A model generated the notes under the pieces. It saw only the letters and a list, made by a program, of their open reading frames with translations. It was not told the DNA's origin and ran no database searches. Positions 46,292-57,421 of a DNA stretch of 64,000 nucleotides are shown one piece after another (positions within the stretch are counted from its first letter, which is position 1; each line of letters opens with the position of its first letter). The stretch is from Ulota crispa (taxonomy: Eukaryota > Streptophyta > Bryopsida > Orthotrichales > Orthotrichaceae). The translations under genes and the position numbers were made by a program. The stretch covers positions 1,490,501-1,554,500 of the forward strand of contig OY987244.1 in NCBI GenBank assembly GCA_963920765.1, given 5' to 3'.

Positions 46292-48233
46292 CATAAGTTT
46301 TGAAGTTCAGTGTGTTAGAATGTTGTCTCCAATGCAACATGTAAAATGGTTTGACATACACCAAAATGATTGAAAAGAAGCCTATTTCAAGAGGGCTTAG
46401 CCTATTGCACACATGTCAATGATGTGGGGCCAAGATGGAAAAGCCCTGATTTTTTATTTGCCAAAAAATGTAAGAGTTAGATATGTTTACCATCCAGAAG
46501 TTGGAATAGGAGGTTTTGAATTCATATTTGGAATTAGAAATCCTGATTTAGTCTACTATTGTACAAGGAGATACAACCAAACTTTATCAGAATATGGAGC
46601 AAATTATTACTTGTTTGTAAAAAAAGTTGAGATTCTCAACCTTGGCTTCACATTGAGAAATATGAGGTAGCCATTTGATATTTTCAAGAATTGCTTGTAT
46701 TTTGTAAATATAACCAACACTTCAAACCATCCTCCCAAATTAAATCTACATAAATTTTTGTATCCAAGTACCTGTCTTGATGAAATCTCCTTTAATATTG
46801 CAAAAAAAGATGAGTCTTAATTGATTTAATGCATGTTTGCTGGGTAGATATAATGAGGGTGATTTTGTCCCTTGAAAATGAAAATGGAATGAACCTCTGC
46901 TAATGTGAGACATGTAACTGATTGTACTGGAATTGTTCTTATAGTTGAATTCCTAACACATTTAGCAAAGTTTTCAGTTACTTAAGCTGATTATGAAAAT
47001 AGCATGAAGAATCACTAAACACCGCCATGAGAGCACCGGTATTCACAAATGCGAAATTTACTGCCACTTGAAAGCTAACTAAAATTCGAGTCTTTTAACA
47101 CATTTAACAATGTATTGCCTTGTTACTTGAGAGGATTGTGAGAATTACATTTTAGATCCCTGAAATGAGGAATTTTGTTTTGTTTTGTTTCCAACAGACG
47201 GCTGCGCTACCCTAGCCCACTCTTCCTTCAAGAACAATGTTTTCAGTGTCTATATAATCAATTATTTTTAAAATGGTACAAACAATGGGTTGACTACAAT
47301 AGATACACTCCAAAACATGAAATCATGTAAGATCATCCGTATCTTTGCATGCAACTTGGAGCTCTAGAAAGTAGGCGTCCAAAGTGCATCCACAATCATG
47401 AGCTTGTTCAAAAATCTCAGATGCCCCACTCTTGCCTTTGAGCAAGTACTAGTAGGCACTGAGAGCATATCACAAAGGACAGGTGTTGAGCTTCAATTGC
47501 AGCCCTCTTCTATCAACCAATTAACAAATTTCAATAATCTTGGATTTGGGCTTGTTAATGATTCATCAAATCCTCAACGTTTCAATTTTTGAGTTACAAT
47601 TGAGCGAGCCTTGTCTCCTATAAAGCATTGGGAGGTTTGCAAAACAAAGCAACATGGCTAAGTTCTTGCGAAGCTGTTGAGCGTGTGTGGATGCAAATGC
47701 TCTAAGTGACTATCACTTTGGCATGTCAAAGTTTGAAATTCCTCATTACAGAAACGACATTCAAAACTACTGATTCCAAGTGGTACTAGACTTCTTTGAT
47801 ACATGGTAGTAACGACGATCCCTGATAGGAACCAAAAACAAATCAAGGCGGTTGACCTTTTATTAATAAATCGTGAAGCGCTGATCCAGATGGGGAGCAA
47901 CCTCACAAACTCTCGCAACCATTTGTACATGCGACAGCACAAGCTTCCCGAACGCCGAAACATGAGAATGCATGCTGGCAAGAAGCTCGAAACCATCATC
48001 ATTTTCAACAACGGAATCCTTACAAATCCAATAGAACTCAACTATAGTTACTAAATCAATATGCCGTTTTTCTCACCTAAAACTCTCTACCATTCAAGTG
48101 CCGCCGCTCCATCTCTTGGTTTTGACCAAGTTAGAGCACCGACCTTTTGAAAATGAGTATATAAACTACTAATGTAAGTAACCATGGACTAGCACTTTTG
48201 TTGGAATGGGCAAGCGGAGAATCGTTTGAAAAG
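46292..48233. other. Intergenic DNA and 3' flank of the third XTH gene
   Basis: The part next to 48234 should include the 3' UTR of the minus-strand XTH. Open frames at 46413-46670, 47658-48041 and 47803-48054 have no motif I know. Two copies of the 65-bp motif are listed separately. Confidence 0.35.
46955..47160. repeat. 65-bp dispersed motif, copies 3 and 4 of 6
   Basis: Two copies about 140 bp apart (46955-47020 and 47096-47160): ACACATTTAGCAAAGTTTTC with AGAATCACT, and ACACATTTAACAATGTATT with TTAGATCCC. Both are in the orientation of the other copies. Confidence 0.4.
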
Positions 48234-49812
48234 TTATAACATGGGGACGTTTGGAGAGCATTCCAGAGGTTCCGTGGGGTACCGCTCGGTGTCGGTGCAG
48301 TAGTCGTAGATTTGGTAGTTTTGCTTGACCCACAGGATTTGCTCCGCCTGGTCATGGTCGATGGTTTGGAAAGCAGAAGCCTCCCACCAGTGGCTGGTGG
48401 TGGCAGTGCAGGGGCTGATGTTGTTGTCGGTGACCACGCACCCGTCCAGAGTGTCGAACTCCGTGAAGGAGACGACGAAGGGTGCGTGAGTCCAGTTCAA
48501 CTTGACCAGCCCTCCTTGCGTCGCCCACTGGTCGCCGTTCCACAGGCTGGCGTACAACCCCATGGGCTTGCTGTTGGGATACGCCATGCCTTGCTGGTTT
48601 TTGAACACTCGAATGGGCTTGTCATCCACCATGAATCTGCCACAAACCACGTTAATACCACGTTAATACCAAAGCTTTTCAGCAGGTCTTCAAAACTTTG
48701 GAACAGAACTTGGGATCAAAACTTTGGAATGAAAGTTGGTAATGAAACTTTGGAACAAAACTTGGGAACAAAACTTGGGAACAAAACTTGGGAACAAAGC
48801 ACTGGAATGAAGATTAATTGCTGCATGTTGCAGTTACAGGCAGCATGGTTCATTACAAATTGGTCGACTAGGTTTGGATTTGTGATGGTGGTGAGATGTG
48901 TGTGTACATGATCTGGTTCGTGTTCCAGAGGACACCGTAATTGTGGAAATCTGCACTTGGGTCGAACCACAGGTTGATTCGTTGCTCCCTGCCTCCCACT
49001 CCATTGGCAAACACATTGGTTTGCAGCACGTATGGCTGTCCTGATGAGTTGCCCAGAAACTCGAAGTCTAGCTCATCATGGGCTGGTTGGGCAGAAGATA
49101 ACTGCTCATGCACACACCACCATCAATTAGAACACGAATTAATTGGCTCGGGAAGCACTTGCATTCACGGTTTTTTTATAAGCTTCTACCTAATGCACTC
49201 CTAACGTTTATATGCAAATGATGGATTTTTGAATTCGAAAGAAATGCATCAAGAATGGCTTAATTCTCATCATCTAGACGACGTGTTAAATCAAACAAGG
49301 TGGCTAAAAGCCACCACTGCTGATAATAGCTCCATAGAGTTGAATGGTGGAAATGTACCGAGCGAGTACATTTTCAAGAGACTTACGTAATATGCAGTTA
49401 CAGTGCCAGCCGAATCACCCGGCACTAGCTTGATCTTCATAGTGATGTTGCCAAATAAATACTGGTACTTGGATCCAAATCCAGAAGCTAACCCAAACCA
49501 CATTAAAAAAGAATTCAGTCAGTGTATATGGAAGAAGCGGCAGAAATGCAGACCTGAACAACATTGGTAAAGAATGGATATGACCTAGAAAATTGCTATT
49601 TAAAATTGTGGAGATTGCAACAGCAAGGGCAGTAGATTCTTACCGGCAACTTGATCCAGCACAATCTTGGCCTCTTGACCATCAGGCGAAACTTGAACGT
49701 GGACCCCGTCGGTGGAGAAAGCAGTGAACTCCTCGTCAAATGTAGCTCCATAGACCATGCCCACCATAGCCAAGCACAAGACTGCAAAGATTGCCCTACT
49801 CTGGAACCCCAT
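48234..49812 (-). CDS. Xyloglucan endotransglucosylase/hydrolase (XTH, GH16), 4 exons
   Basis: In transcript order the exons are 49812-49644, 49487-49387, 49101-48908 and 48636-48234, phases 1, 0 and 2, giving 288 residues. The first ATG opens a signal peptide ([16 protein letters not shown]) followed by [11 protein letters not shown]. The catalytic strand is [11 protein letters not shown] with glycosylation site N-S-S. Then follow [50 protein letters not shown] and the XET C-terminal part [12 protein letters not shown]. Near the end PPEC is PLEC, a mild change. The 71-bp intron-like spacing seen in the others is kept, but intron 3 carries a tandem repeat. It is in opposite orientation to the gene at 39041-40701, about 7.5 kb away, so it is a convergent neighbour. 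It should be a secreted wall enzyme. Confidence 0.95.
48690..48812 (-). repeat. Tandem repeat in intron 3 of the third XTH gene
   Basis: Units of 13-15 bp of the form GGAACAAAACTTG (plus strand) recur about eight times; three consecutive GGGAACAAAACTTG copies are exact, the others degenerate. The array lies wholly within the intron 48637-48907. Confidence 0.85.
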
Positions 49813-51293
49813 TGCAGCTTCGAGAGAGACGATGTGGAAAAGCTCTAACCTGCTCTTTTCACAACAGTATGCTCGGAAACAAAGATTCGAACGGCACCGG
49901 CATCAGCTCTGAACTTGAAAAAGAAGAGCAATGAGTGACCTTTCTAGCGAACGATTTTATTATCAAGTGGAAGAGAAAAGCTGTGCAAGTTGGAGTGACG
50001 ACAAGAGGTGCACTGCAGAGTGATGGAGATCGGGAGTGAGTTGGGAAGAGGACCTCGAAGACCGTGAACTCAACGCTGCTGTTGCTTGGAACGAAGAGAC
50101 GATCTTTAATGACTTCTGCAACAAAAACAACGCGGTTGTGGCCACAGCTGTGGATGCAGCGTTCAATGTGCCATGAATGAATCCCTCTGCACCACATTGA
50201 GTGTCCATGGAGCATGGAAGGTTACCAAACGCATAAGCTACTCTTCGACATGAATATGCCCCCATCAACGTGACCTTGACGATGACAGGCATGACTGGTT
50301 TGCAAAAAAATAGCTGGTAAGTTAAGTTAAGTTATTTCTAGAGCCGAATCTCCAGATGGCATGACGGGTCGTTATTACGTCTCTGCAGGAAAGTGCTTCC
50401 TCTCATGCAATTTTCCACAAACGTGGCCTTTGCAAAAAATTTACTATGCCGAAATAAAAAAATTGGAGCTCGAAAATGTGCACAATTATGCAGGATGAAA
50501 TTCGAGATTACAGCACTGATTCAGCAGTGAAAATTATGAAAACTACGTTTTGAGATCACTAGTCGCAAGCAAGAATTTTTTGTACTTATTATGTTTTTGT
50601 TTTTGTTGACTTGAATGAAAGCGATTGGACACGTTCACTTGCAACTGCAGAAAACCAAATGACTGATGCAGTGTTTTTTGTTATTATTGCATCTCAGAGG
50701 ACGTATTTACTCGAGTGGGTATCAGCCACAAATTATTGCGCTCAAGCTCTCACTGATTTACTTGTGATTTTGGAGCCAGCGTAACTGGTGAATTCTTAGA
50801 AGCAAACTCCTGGGCACACCTGGAAAAGGGCTGTGAGGAAGTTATTGTTTTAGAACACTCCTGAGGAGCCGCCTCAATAACTCTTGGCACTGGGATTTCA
50901 GACATTTTCGGTGCATAATGTTTGAACCCGTTTCAGGTGGAATGTCAAGCTTTTGAGTTTCTTCTAAAATGTGGGGCACTGGAGAAGGGTGAGTTATCAC
51001 AACAATGCCGAACAATTTTATGCTTGTACGCCAATTCTCCAAGGGAAGTTAACCTAATTGCAATCTGTACCCAAAAGTGACTCTTTTGGGTTCGTGCCAA
51101 AAAATTGTACTTTCACAAACATTGGAGTGTCTGGTCGGCTTGGGAATCGCGTTAAAAATTTCAGAAAGTACTCATGCAAAAAACTACATCTTTGGTACGA
51201 ATTAAGTTTCAGCGTTACCTGCAGCAGCTGAAGGCATAGCCTTCTCCTCCTTTTTCTTGATTTTCGCTTCAAGTTTTATTTTTTGTTATTGTG
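49813..51293 (-). promoter_or_regulatory. Upstream region of the third XTH gene
   Basis: The part at 49813-50300 is GC-richer than the surroundings, as upstream of the other two XTH genes, so it is read as 5' UTR and core promoter. A minus-strand frame of 109 codons at 49963-50292 is open but unrecognised. GTTAAGTTAAGTTA near 50318-50331 is a short direct repeat. From about 50450 to 51293 the sequence is AT-rich and featureless. Confidence 0.35.
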
Positions 51294-51516
51294 TTAACCC
51301 CTAAACGTCTGAGCGTGCTGCTCCGACCAGGGTATTTTTCTTGTATTTGGAATGGATCCACACCTCTACTACATTTGAAACCAACAAAGAAGCTGGAGAA
51401 TAGATCAATGCGGTTTTAGTGAGCTACTTGAGATCCCAAATTAAATTTCTTATTGGTAACAAATGACAATTATACGTCAGCATATATACTATGCCCCATG
51501 GACGTTTAAGGGTTAA
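51294..51516. mobile_element. TTAA-flanked piggyBac-like MITE, subfamily A
   Basis: TTAA stands at 51294-51297 and 51513-51516. The ends are CCCCTAAACGTCTGAGCG and inward CCCTTAAACGTCCATGGG. The core TATTTTTCTTGTATTTGGAA is shared with 4743-4981 in the same orientation. It is 223 bp. Confidence 0.8.
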
Positions 51517-52567
51517 CCTCGGTACACAATGTAGGGTAAAGTCAGTTACTAGAACAACGCTATTTTTGTGAGTGTAAAACAATGAGCCATGAGTAATAAG
51601 CCTAGATTTTGTGAGCGATAACCAATCATGAACTCAAAATTAATGAAAAAACTAAAAAAAAAAGGCAAGTATTTCAAAAACCAAAATTTAAATGCATAGT
51701 TATAGGGTTCTATGTATGAAATTTAATAATCTAACAAAAAAAGAAATTCCAAACTTATAGCTCAAGGCTCACAATATAGCAGCATAGCATTCCCCTTAGC
51801 TATTGAAAGCTATAATATCCTATTATAGTCGAAAATACATGGTATTTATAGTTGAAATAAAGTTTGATTATGAATACCATTTCATAACCCTCTCTTGTCA
51901 CCTTCATTGTCACATAGCGTAGGACAATTGAAAAGAGGGAGAATGGTAGCTAGTCATGACCTTCTTTCCATTAGTTTTTGAGGGAGTCATAGATTTCTAA
52001 AATTGGATGGTTTTTTTATAATTTGCCTTAGAGATATGTATATAACTCATTGGATGGTCTGCAGCTTGACTAGGTATGTACAATGGTGCTTGGATAATTA
52101 ACACTTTGGGCTAGAAAATAATGTTAGCCATATCCAAACATTTATCATAAACAAGTATTTCATTTGTAATATTTTTTTTAGTTTTAGTGGTTGTAATTCT
52201 GGAAGTGCTTTCCAACCCGTGTTTCTAGTTAATTAATCAAATTCCTTTTTAGTTAATGAGGGAGAATGGGCATTGACAAAATAACAAGCATTGATTGTAC
52301 ACAAGTACTTGACCTTAACCAAGCTCATAAATAATACATAGTTTGGACAAAAGGGAGTGGGACTGTGATCTTATTGTTTCTGTTACAAAAGCTGACATTA
52401 ACCAAGCACCACTGTAGTATGAACTAGCTCAAGTGGCTAGTAGGGACGCTAAAATCTCCAATTTGATAATAAAATCCACTCCTCTTTACTCTAGTAGCAA
52501 TACAAGAAACATTTGGTAGTAATTTTTTTAATATTAACCTCAATTGTGCACTTTGGATTTTCAAGCC
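51517..52567. other. AT-rich intergenic DNA
   Basis: No feature was recognised. Confidence 0.3.
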
Positions 52568-52802
52568 TTAACCCGTAAGCGCCCCAGCGATAGGATCCTG
52601 TCGTTGGAAACCCCAAGTTTATCTCATTTTCTCTCAATCCGTATTGTGAAAAAAGTTGTGGCTGGTCCACATCATCAAAGAAGGTAGTCCTTTTGCAAAT
52701 CCTATAGACACTTTTTTTGAATGTAATTTTCCAAACTGTGGTGACCATTAAACCCCCATTTTCTCCTAAACCCTAAAACAACTCTGGGCGCTCAGGGGTT
52801 TA
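52568..52802. mobile_element. piggyBac-like MITE, single short type with AGCGCCCC ends
   Basis: The left end is TTAACCCGTAAGCGCCCCAG. The right end read inward is TAAACCCCTGAGCGCCCAGAG, so the right flank is TTTA, one base off TTAA. Just inside the left end CGATAGGATCCTGTCG is a small palindrome, comparable to the one in 33582-33831. It is 235 bp. Confidence 0.7.
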
Positions 52803-53393
52803 CTTAGTTACCTCTAATAAACTTCCGGTACTGAGCCCTGCAAGAGTAGGACAATCTCATGATGCTCTTCACAGGGGCCTGTGAAAGCAGTGAGAGTCCT
52901 TGGCAAATGGCAACGGAAGGTCCGCAGAGTCTTAATTAGACCGGCACGGCCCTTTTTGACAGGCCCCAATTATTTGGACCAAAGTCGCTGTTCTGCTGCC
53001 ACTCAGCCATGACCCAATCACCCAACTCTGCAATTCTCTGCATTTCTTTAATTTGGCTGCATAATTTCTTACAATAGTGCCTGGTTAACATGAAGGCATG
53101 GGGACATAATCTCTTTTCATCTTACTGAAGAATTCATTGTAGCAGAATTCACCATGTGGAAAAGGAAAGTCATGCTTCTAGACTTCCTCCCTGCATGCAG
53201 GGTGCTAGAGTAATGGTAGAGGCAAATTTCTCTTATGTAGACACGTTTTGTTCATAAAGCAACCCCTGGACATTAATGCAAGAGGTGCTTTTTTCTTATG
53301 AAAACATTTTTTCTTACCTAGGCAAAGAACATGTGTTCCTAGCTTGACTAGGATAGGGACAGTCATGTTAGGCAAGCATTTTTGTTACATAGG
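52803..53393. other. Intergenic DNA
   Basis: No feature was recognised. Confidence 0.3.
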
Positions 53394-54348
53394 TTAACCC
53401 CTAAATGCCCAAGGCACCAGATTCTGGTGTTCAAAAAATTTCAGGAAACTTTGAAACCCTATTGAAGTTATAGATTTTATTGTTTTGAGGTTTTTTTTTG
53501 TGGAAAAGTTGCGGTTGAAGTTAGCTTCACCATTCAAATTCAACTTCCTTCATATCTTATTCCATTTGTTTTTGGTGGACGGTTAACTACAAGCATACAT
53601 TTTCAATTGTGAATAGTGCCGTGAATAGTATTGTGAATAGTGTCATGAATAGTGTCATGAATAGTGTTGTGAATAGTGTAACAGAGCCTATGAGAAGTTG
53701 CCACATTGAAAAGACGGGCATCAAGTTGAGCAAAAGGTGAAGATTTCCCTTGGGCACTCCCTCAAGCAATAAGGGCCTTTTTACTAAAATTTTGACATCT
53801 AACAAAATCTAAAAGTGCTTTTGGACTAATTTCACTTGGAATGTCTTTGTTATAGAAATTAGGATCATTTCATCGTTGAATTTTCTTTCATTCATAATGA
53901 TTTTTGGTCAATAATTGAAGTTGAAAATTTCTTTGTATGAGACGGTTGTGTTTTGACAGTTGCATTGCAGGCTCATTTGTGAAATTGTGGTCATGGATTT
54001 GGAAGAGGGGCCATTGGTTTTGAAGTAACAACAATAAACACTAAAGCATCCTAAGTGGTTGTCTCCCAATTTTGTATTTAAGAGTTGCCAATTTGCATTA
54101 GAAGTTTTGGGCAGCTAAAAAAAAAGCAAAAAATTCCATACTCATCATCATTCAATCACAAATATCTAAATGAACGCGCAACCATTTGGGATTCTTTTTG
54201 GGTAATGCCATTTAGAAACCTTAAAGTTCAAGATTCAACGGTTACAATTTCTTTTTGATGTTTAATGATGATCTTATAAGGACAATTCAAAAACTTCAAA
54301 ACTACCTTCTGAAAACGAGAAAAACACCCTTGGGCATTTAGGGGTTAA
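53394..54348. mobile_element. TTAA-flanked piggyBac-like MITE, subfamily D
   Basis: TTAA stands at 53394-53397 and 54345-54348. The ends are CCCCTAAATGCCCAAGGC and inward CCCCTAAATGCCCAAGGG, an almost perfect terminal repeat. The interior matches 32528-33369. It contains the 12-bp tandem repeat at 53609-53680. At 955 bp it has no gene. Confidence 0.85.
53609..53680. repeat. Six 12-bp tandem units inside a MITE
   Basis: Six consecutive units of the form (G/A)TGAATAGTGTC, differing at one to three positions, fill 72 bp exactly. The corresponding part of the relative at 32528-33369 lacks the array. Confidence 0.9.
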
Positions 54349-54407
54349 TCCTATGGAGGCACCACTGTAGTCTCTTGATAACGCTGGTTTTGGATATTCT
54401 CTCGGTC

Positions 54408-54736
54408 TAAGGTAGTGTGCTTATAAACCGTCCATCTAAGGGCTGAAACTGAATTTTGGGAGGTGACTTCTTAAACTATTTTTTCAGTAAATTTTCCATG
54501 AAAAACAAGAAGAATTGACATTTAACCCAAGTTGTTTCATGTTTTTTGGAGCTTTGTGAATTTAGTTATGAAATTTTGAAGTGGAAAGGTCATAGGTCTC
54601 TAAAACCGCCCACCTCCTCAAATTTACATCACTTTTATATTATTGAAAGGCTAGGAAAATTAGCATGTACCAGCAAAGTACATTTGATAAGGTGAGTAAT
54701 TTTAGAGCCTAAGCAGAATATGAGCAGAATACCTTA
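54408..54736. mobile_element. TA-flanked MITE, relative of 7212-7541
   Basis: It starts TAAGGTAGTGTGCTTATAAA and ends with ACCTTA. The interior CCATCTAAGGGCTGAAACTG and TTTTCAGTAAATTTTCC matches 7212-7541 in order. It is 329 bp. The right terminus is more decayed than the left. Confidence 0.65.
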
Positions 54737-54904
54737 GTAATTCAAAAAAAATGCCCATAGACACTACAAAATTTGCATTGACTGTAGCCTACGCGTTCAC
54801 AAATGTGACAAGAGATAGCACATTTTCTAATTAACTTTCATCTATGGTCACAATAATGTTTGAATTAGAATAACATTTGAATTACCATGGTGTTGAATTT
54901 AAAG

Positions 54905-54970
54905 TTTTAGCATGTTTAGCAGTGTTTTTAGCCACTTGAGCCAACTATGAAATTCACAAGTGAGATCACT
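54905..54970. repeat. 65-bp dispersed motif, copy 5 of 6
   Basis: Best preserved with copy 6: TTTAGCAGTGTTTTTAGCCA, CTTGAGC, then GTGAGATCACT. Confidence 0.5.
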
Positions 54971-54986
54971 TCTACAAGAAAAATTG

Positions 54987-55115
54987 TCCAAATTGACACA
55001 TCTAAATTGACTAAATGTGTTCAAATTGACCACAAAAATAAAGTCCAAATTGACAAAAAAAAGCGTTCAAATTGATATGTCCAAATTGACCAAAAATGTC
55101 CAAATTGACACTGTT
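54987..55115. repeat. Degenerate CCAAATTGAC array
   Basis: The core (C/T)AAATTGA(C/T) occurs seven times in about 130 bp, often within GTCCAAATTGAC, at irregular spacing and all in one orientation. Confidence 0.75.
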
Positions 55116-56305
55116 CCCTTGTAGAGTTGATGTATACTGGAGTAGAATTGAAGCAGCCAAGCGTTTGCAATGGTTACACAGCCACCTTCTATGCAGGCGA
55201 AATTGATAACCTGACATGGAATTGTCAAATTTCTCTCAAAATATTTTTACTATTTTTACTAGTACTGGCTAATTTTATAAATTTTATAGGTAAATGTGCA
55301 TTAATGGATATACATTTGATGCATTTCATTTTTTTACTTACTTGCATGCCTTGGAGCCTTGGAGGGTGTGAGTTGCTTGAGCAGCAGAAAAAAAAAGTAG
55401 GAAAATGTATTTTTGGAGTCCTCATATCTAAAAGACTAAAACTGCAGTTAAGAAAAGGCCATTTTCATGGCACAAGAGAATTGTTAACTTAGAACATATT
55501 ACCAATTTAACTGTAAAAATTCCGGATACAATTATTATTGAATAAAAATCAATTTATCCCACATTTGATGATGTTAGCCTGTTAGAGATTGTGTTAGACA
55601 AGTGTGTACCGTTAAAAGACGTACCTAAATTCATTTCTAAGAATTTTACCGACAAGCAACACTTTTAACACCATAACTGAGCATACCTGTAGAGTGGATT
55701 GGTGGCTAGTTAATAATAAACCAGATTTTTTTTGGAAACCAAGGTTTCAAAATCTCAAAAATGTTATTTTGTTTGAAACATAAATTTGGATTTGCCTAGA
55801 ATTATCAACAATCTCTATTCAACCAAAAACAATTACAAATATTGATATGTTTGATGTGAAAATCTCCTTGAACTCTAAATTGTCCAAGATTTTCTCTCCC
55901 TCTTTGTAGCAAAAAACCACTTGACCAAGTCTTAAGTTGTTTGTTGTTGGACTTGAGAAGCCCAACGTGAAAAACTACGGTCCATTTTGGGGACAGGTGT
56001 GACTTAACCATTAGGAAAAATTTCAGCCCTCAATAAGGCCTTTATAAATTTTGTTCCTAATGTGGGAATCATCTCCAAACCAATCTTGCTGGTTGCCTAA
56101 AAAAATTAATTAAAAAAAATAGAAAAAGAAAGTCTTAAAAAATAATTAGAAACTTTTTTGATTTTTTAATTTTAATAATAATAATAATAAAATGATGTGG
56201 CACCAATGGTGCCACGTCATACTGCACATGTGTAGAGTTTGGTGTAATGTGCTCAAGGATCATATGCTTGGTAACTCAAGATCTTATTGAGAGCCCAAAT
56301 TTCTT

Positions 56306-56541
56306 CTAATGCCTTAAACGTCAGAAAGGCCCTTTGTGATTAGTACAATATGAGATATTTTTCTTGTATTTAAAATGGATCGACATCGCTACTATATTTG
56401 AAATCAACAAAAAAAAATTAGAATATAGATAAATATGATTCTAGTGAGCTATTTGAGATTCCAAGTTAAAATTGATAACAAATGCCAGATATATGGTAAC
56501 AAGTCTACTATGCTACTATGCCCCCTGACGTTAGGGGTTAA
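56306..56541. mobile_element. piggyBac-like MITE, subfamily A, decayed left end
   Basis: The right end is intact (TTAA 56538-56541, inward CCCCTAACGTCAGGGGG). The left end reads CTAATGCCTTAAACGTCAG where TTAACCC(C)TTAAACGTC is expected. The interior ATTTTTCTTGTATTTAAAAT and TTGAAATCAAC matches subfamily A. It is about 236 bp. Confidence 0.7.
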
Positions 56542-56965
56542 GATTTGTTTGTTCATTACCACACACCAAAGTCCACTTGAAGAGACTTACTGGGTGACAC
56601 AGTTGTTAAATACGGCACGAAAGAATTGCCAACAAATAATGGCAGGGTTGAGAATGATTGACTTCCCACTAGACTAGAGAGTAGACCATATCACGGAAGC
56701 TTTATGGACGGTTGAAAATGACTTGCAAGTGGACTAGGGTGTAGAAAATATCATGGAAACTTTGTAAGATGTGGGCCTGGCTAATACTAACTAACCGCTG
56801 TGTTTGGTCATATGTCCATATTCTCCAAAATAAATATTAAACAGAGCTTAGTTAGTGGCCACAATGATATTAATTTCTCTTCAACATACAACATTGCATG
56901 TGACATTAGAATTGATTATGTCAAAATTTCGCCATGTTAGAGAATCACGGTTTTGGTTGTTCATA
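56542..56965. other. Intergenic DNA
   Basis: Two related strings near 56640-56760 (TAGAGAGTAGACCATATCACGG-like and TAGGGTGTAGAAAATATCATGG-like) suggest a small old direct duplication. Nothing else. Confidence 0.3.
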
Positions 56966-57421
56966 TAGTGCACGACACTTATAACCAACAACTAAATTTC
57001 CACAACAATAAATACCAAGGCTTAACACACATACCCATTAGCTCAAAAGCAATTCTACCGGTCACAAAAATAAAGCTTAGGCTATATATTGGAGGTCTTG
57101 GATTTTTTATACCTATTTTTTTATGGAGCAGTAGACTTTCAAAATGTACGAAAAATACACAATTCTCTGTGTACACAAGAAATATTGGCCGGCCCGTTTC
57201 ATTTTATTAATTTAATGTAACCAGTAGAAAATCAGTACATCGGGATGACAACCAATCAGATTCTAGTATTGTATGAATGTATTAATATCCATAGACGACA
57301 CGTATCAACACACAAGATAAGGATACATTTTCAGCCAATCAAGAGTATGCTTGATTTTTTTGTCTGACAAGATTTCGCCACCTAAACTCTGAGTTGCTGG
57401 TTATAAGTGTCACGCACCGTA
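56966..57421. mobile_element. MITE candidate with GTGC(A/G)(C/T)GACACTTATAACC ends
   Basis: The left end ATAGTGCACGACACTTATAA with CCAACAAC matches the right end read inward (ATACGGTGCGTGACACTTATAA with CCAGCAAC). It is about 455 bp and non-coding. The superfamily is not assigned. Confidence 0.65.

Larger units (their letters stand above)
54737..56305. other. Intergenic DNA with short repeats
   Basis: Contains copy 5 of the 65-bp motif (54905-54970) and the CAAATTGA array (54987-55115). The open frame at 55127-55492 has no motif. ATA(ATA)n near 56175-56190 is a short microsatellite. Confidence 0.35.

Noticed and set aside
46413-46670. 85-codon open frame to the right of the TA-type element
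   Set aside because: No domain is recognisable and it lies in AT-rich DNA where frames of this size occur by chance.
49963-50292. 109-codon minus-strand frame upstream of the third XTH
   Set aside because: It has a hydrophobic stretch (TAVATTALFLL) but no recognised domain, lies in the expected 5' leader, and contains text that looks like an intron acceptor (TTTTTGTTGCAG). Coding status is unsupported.
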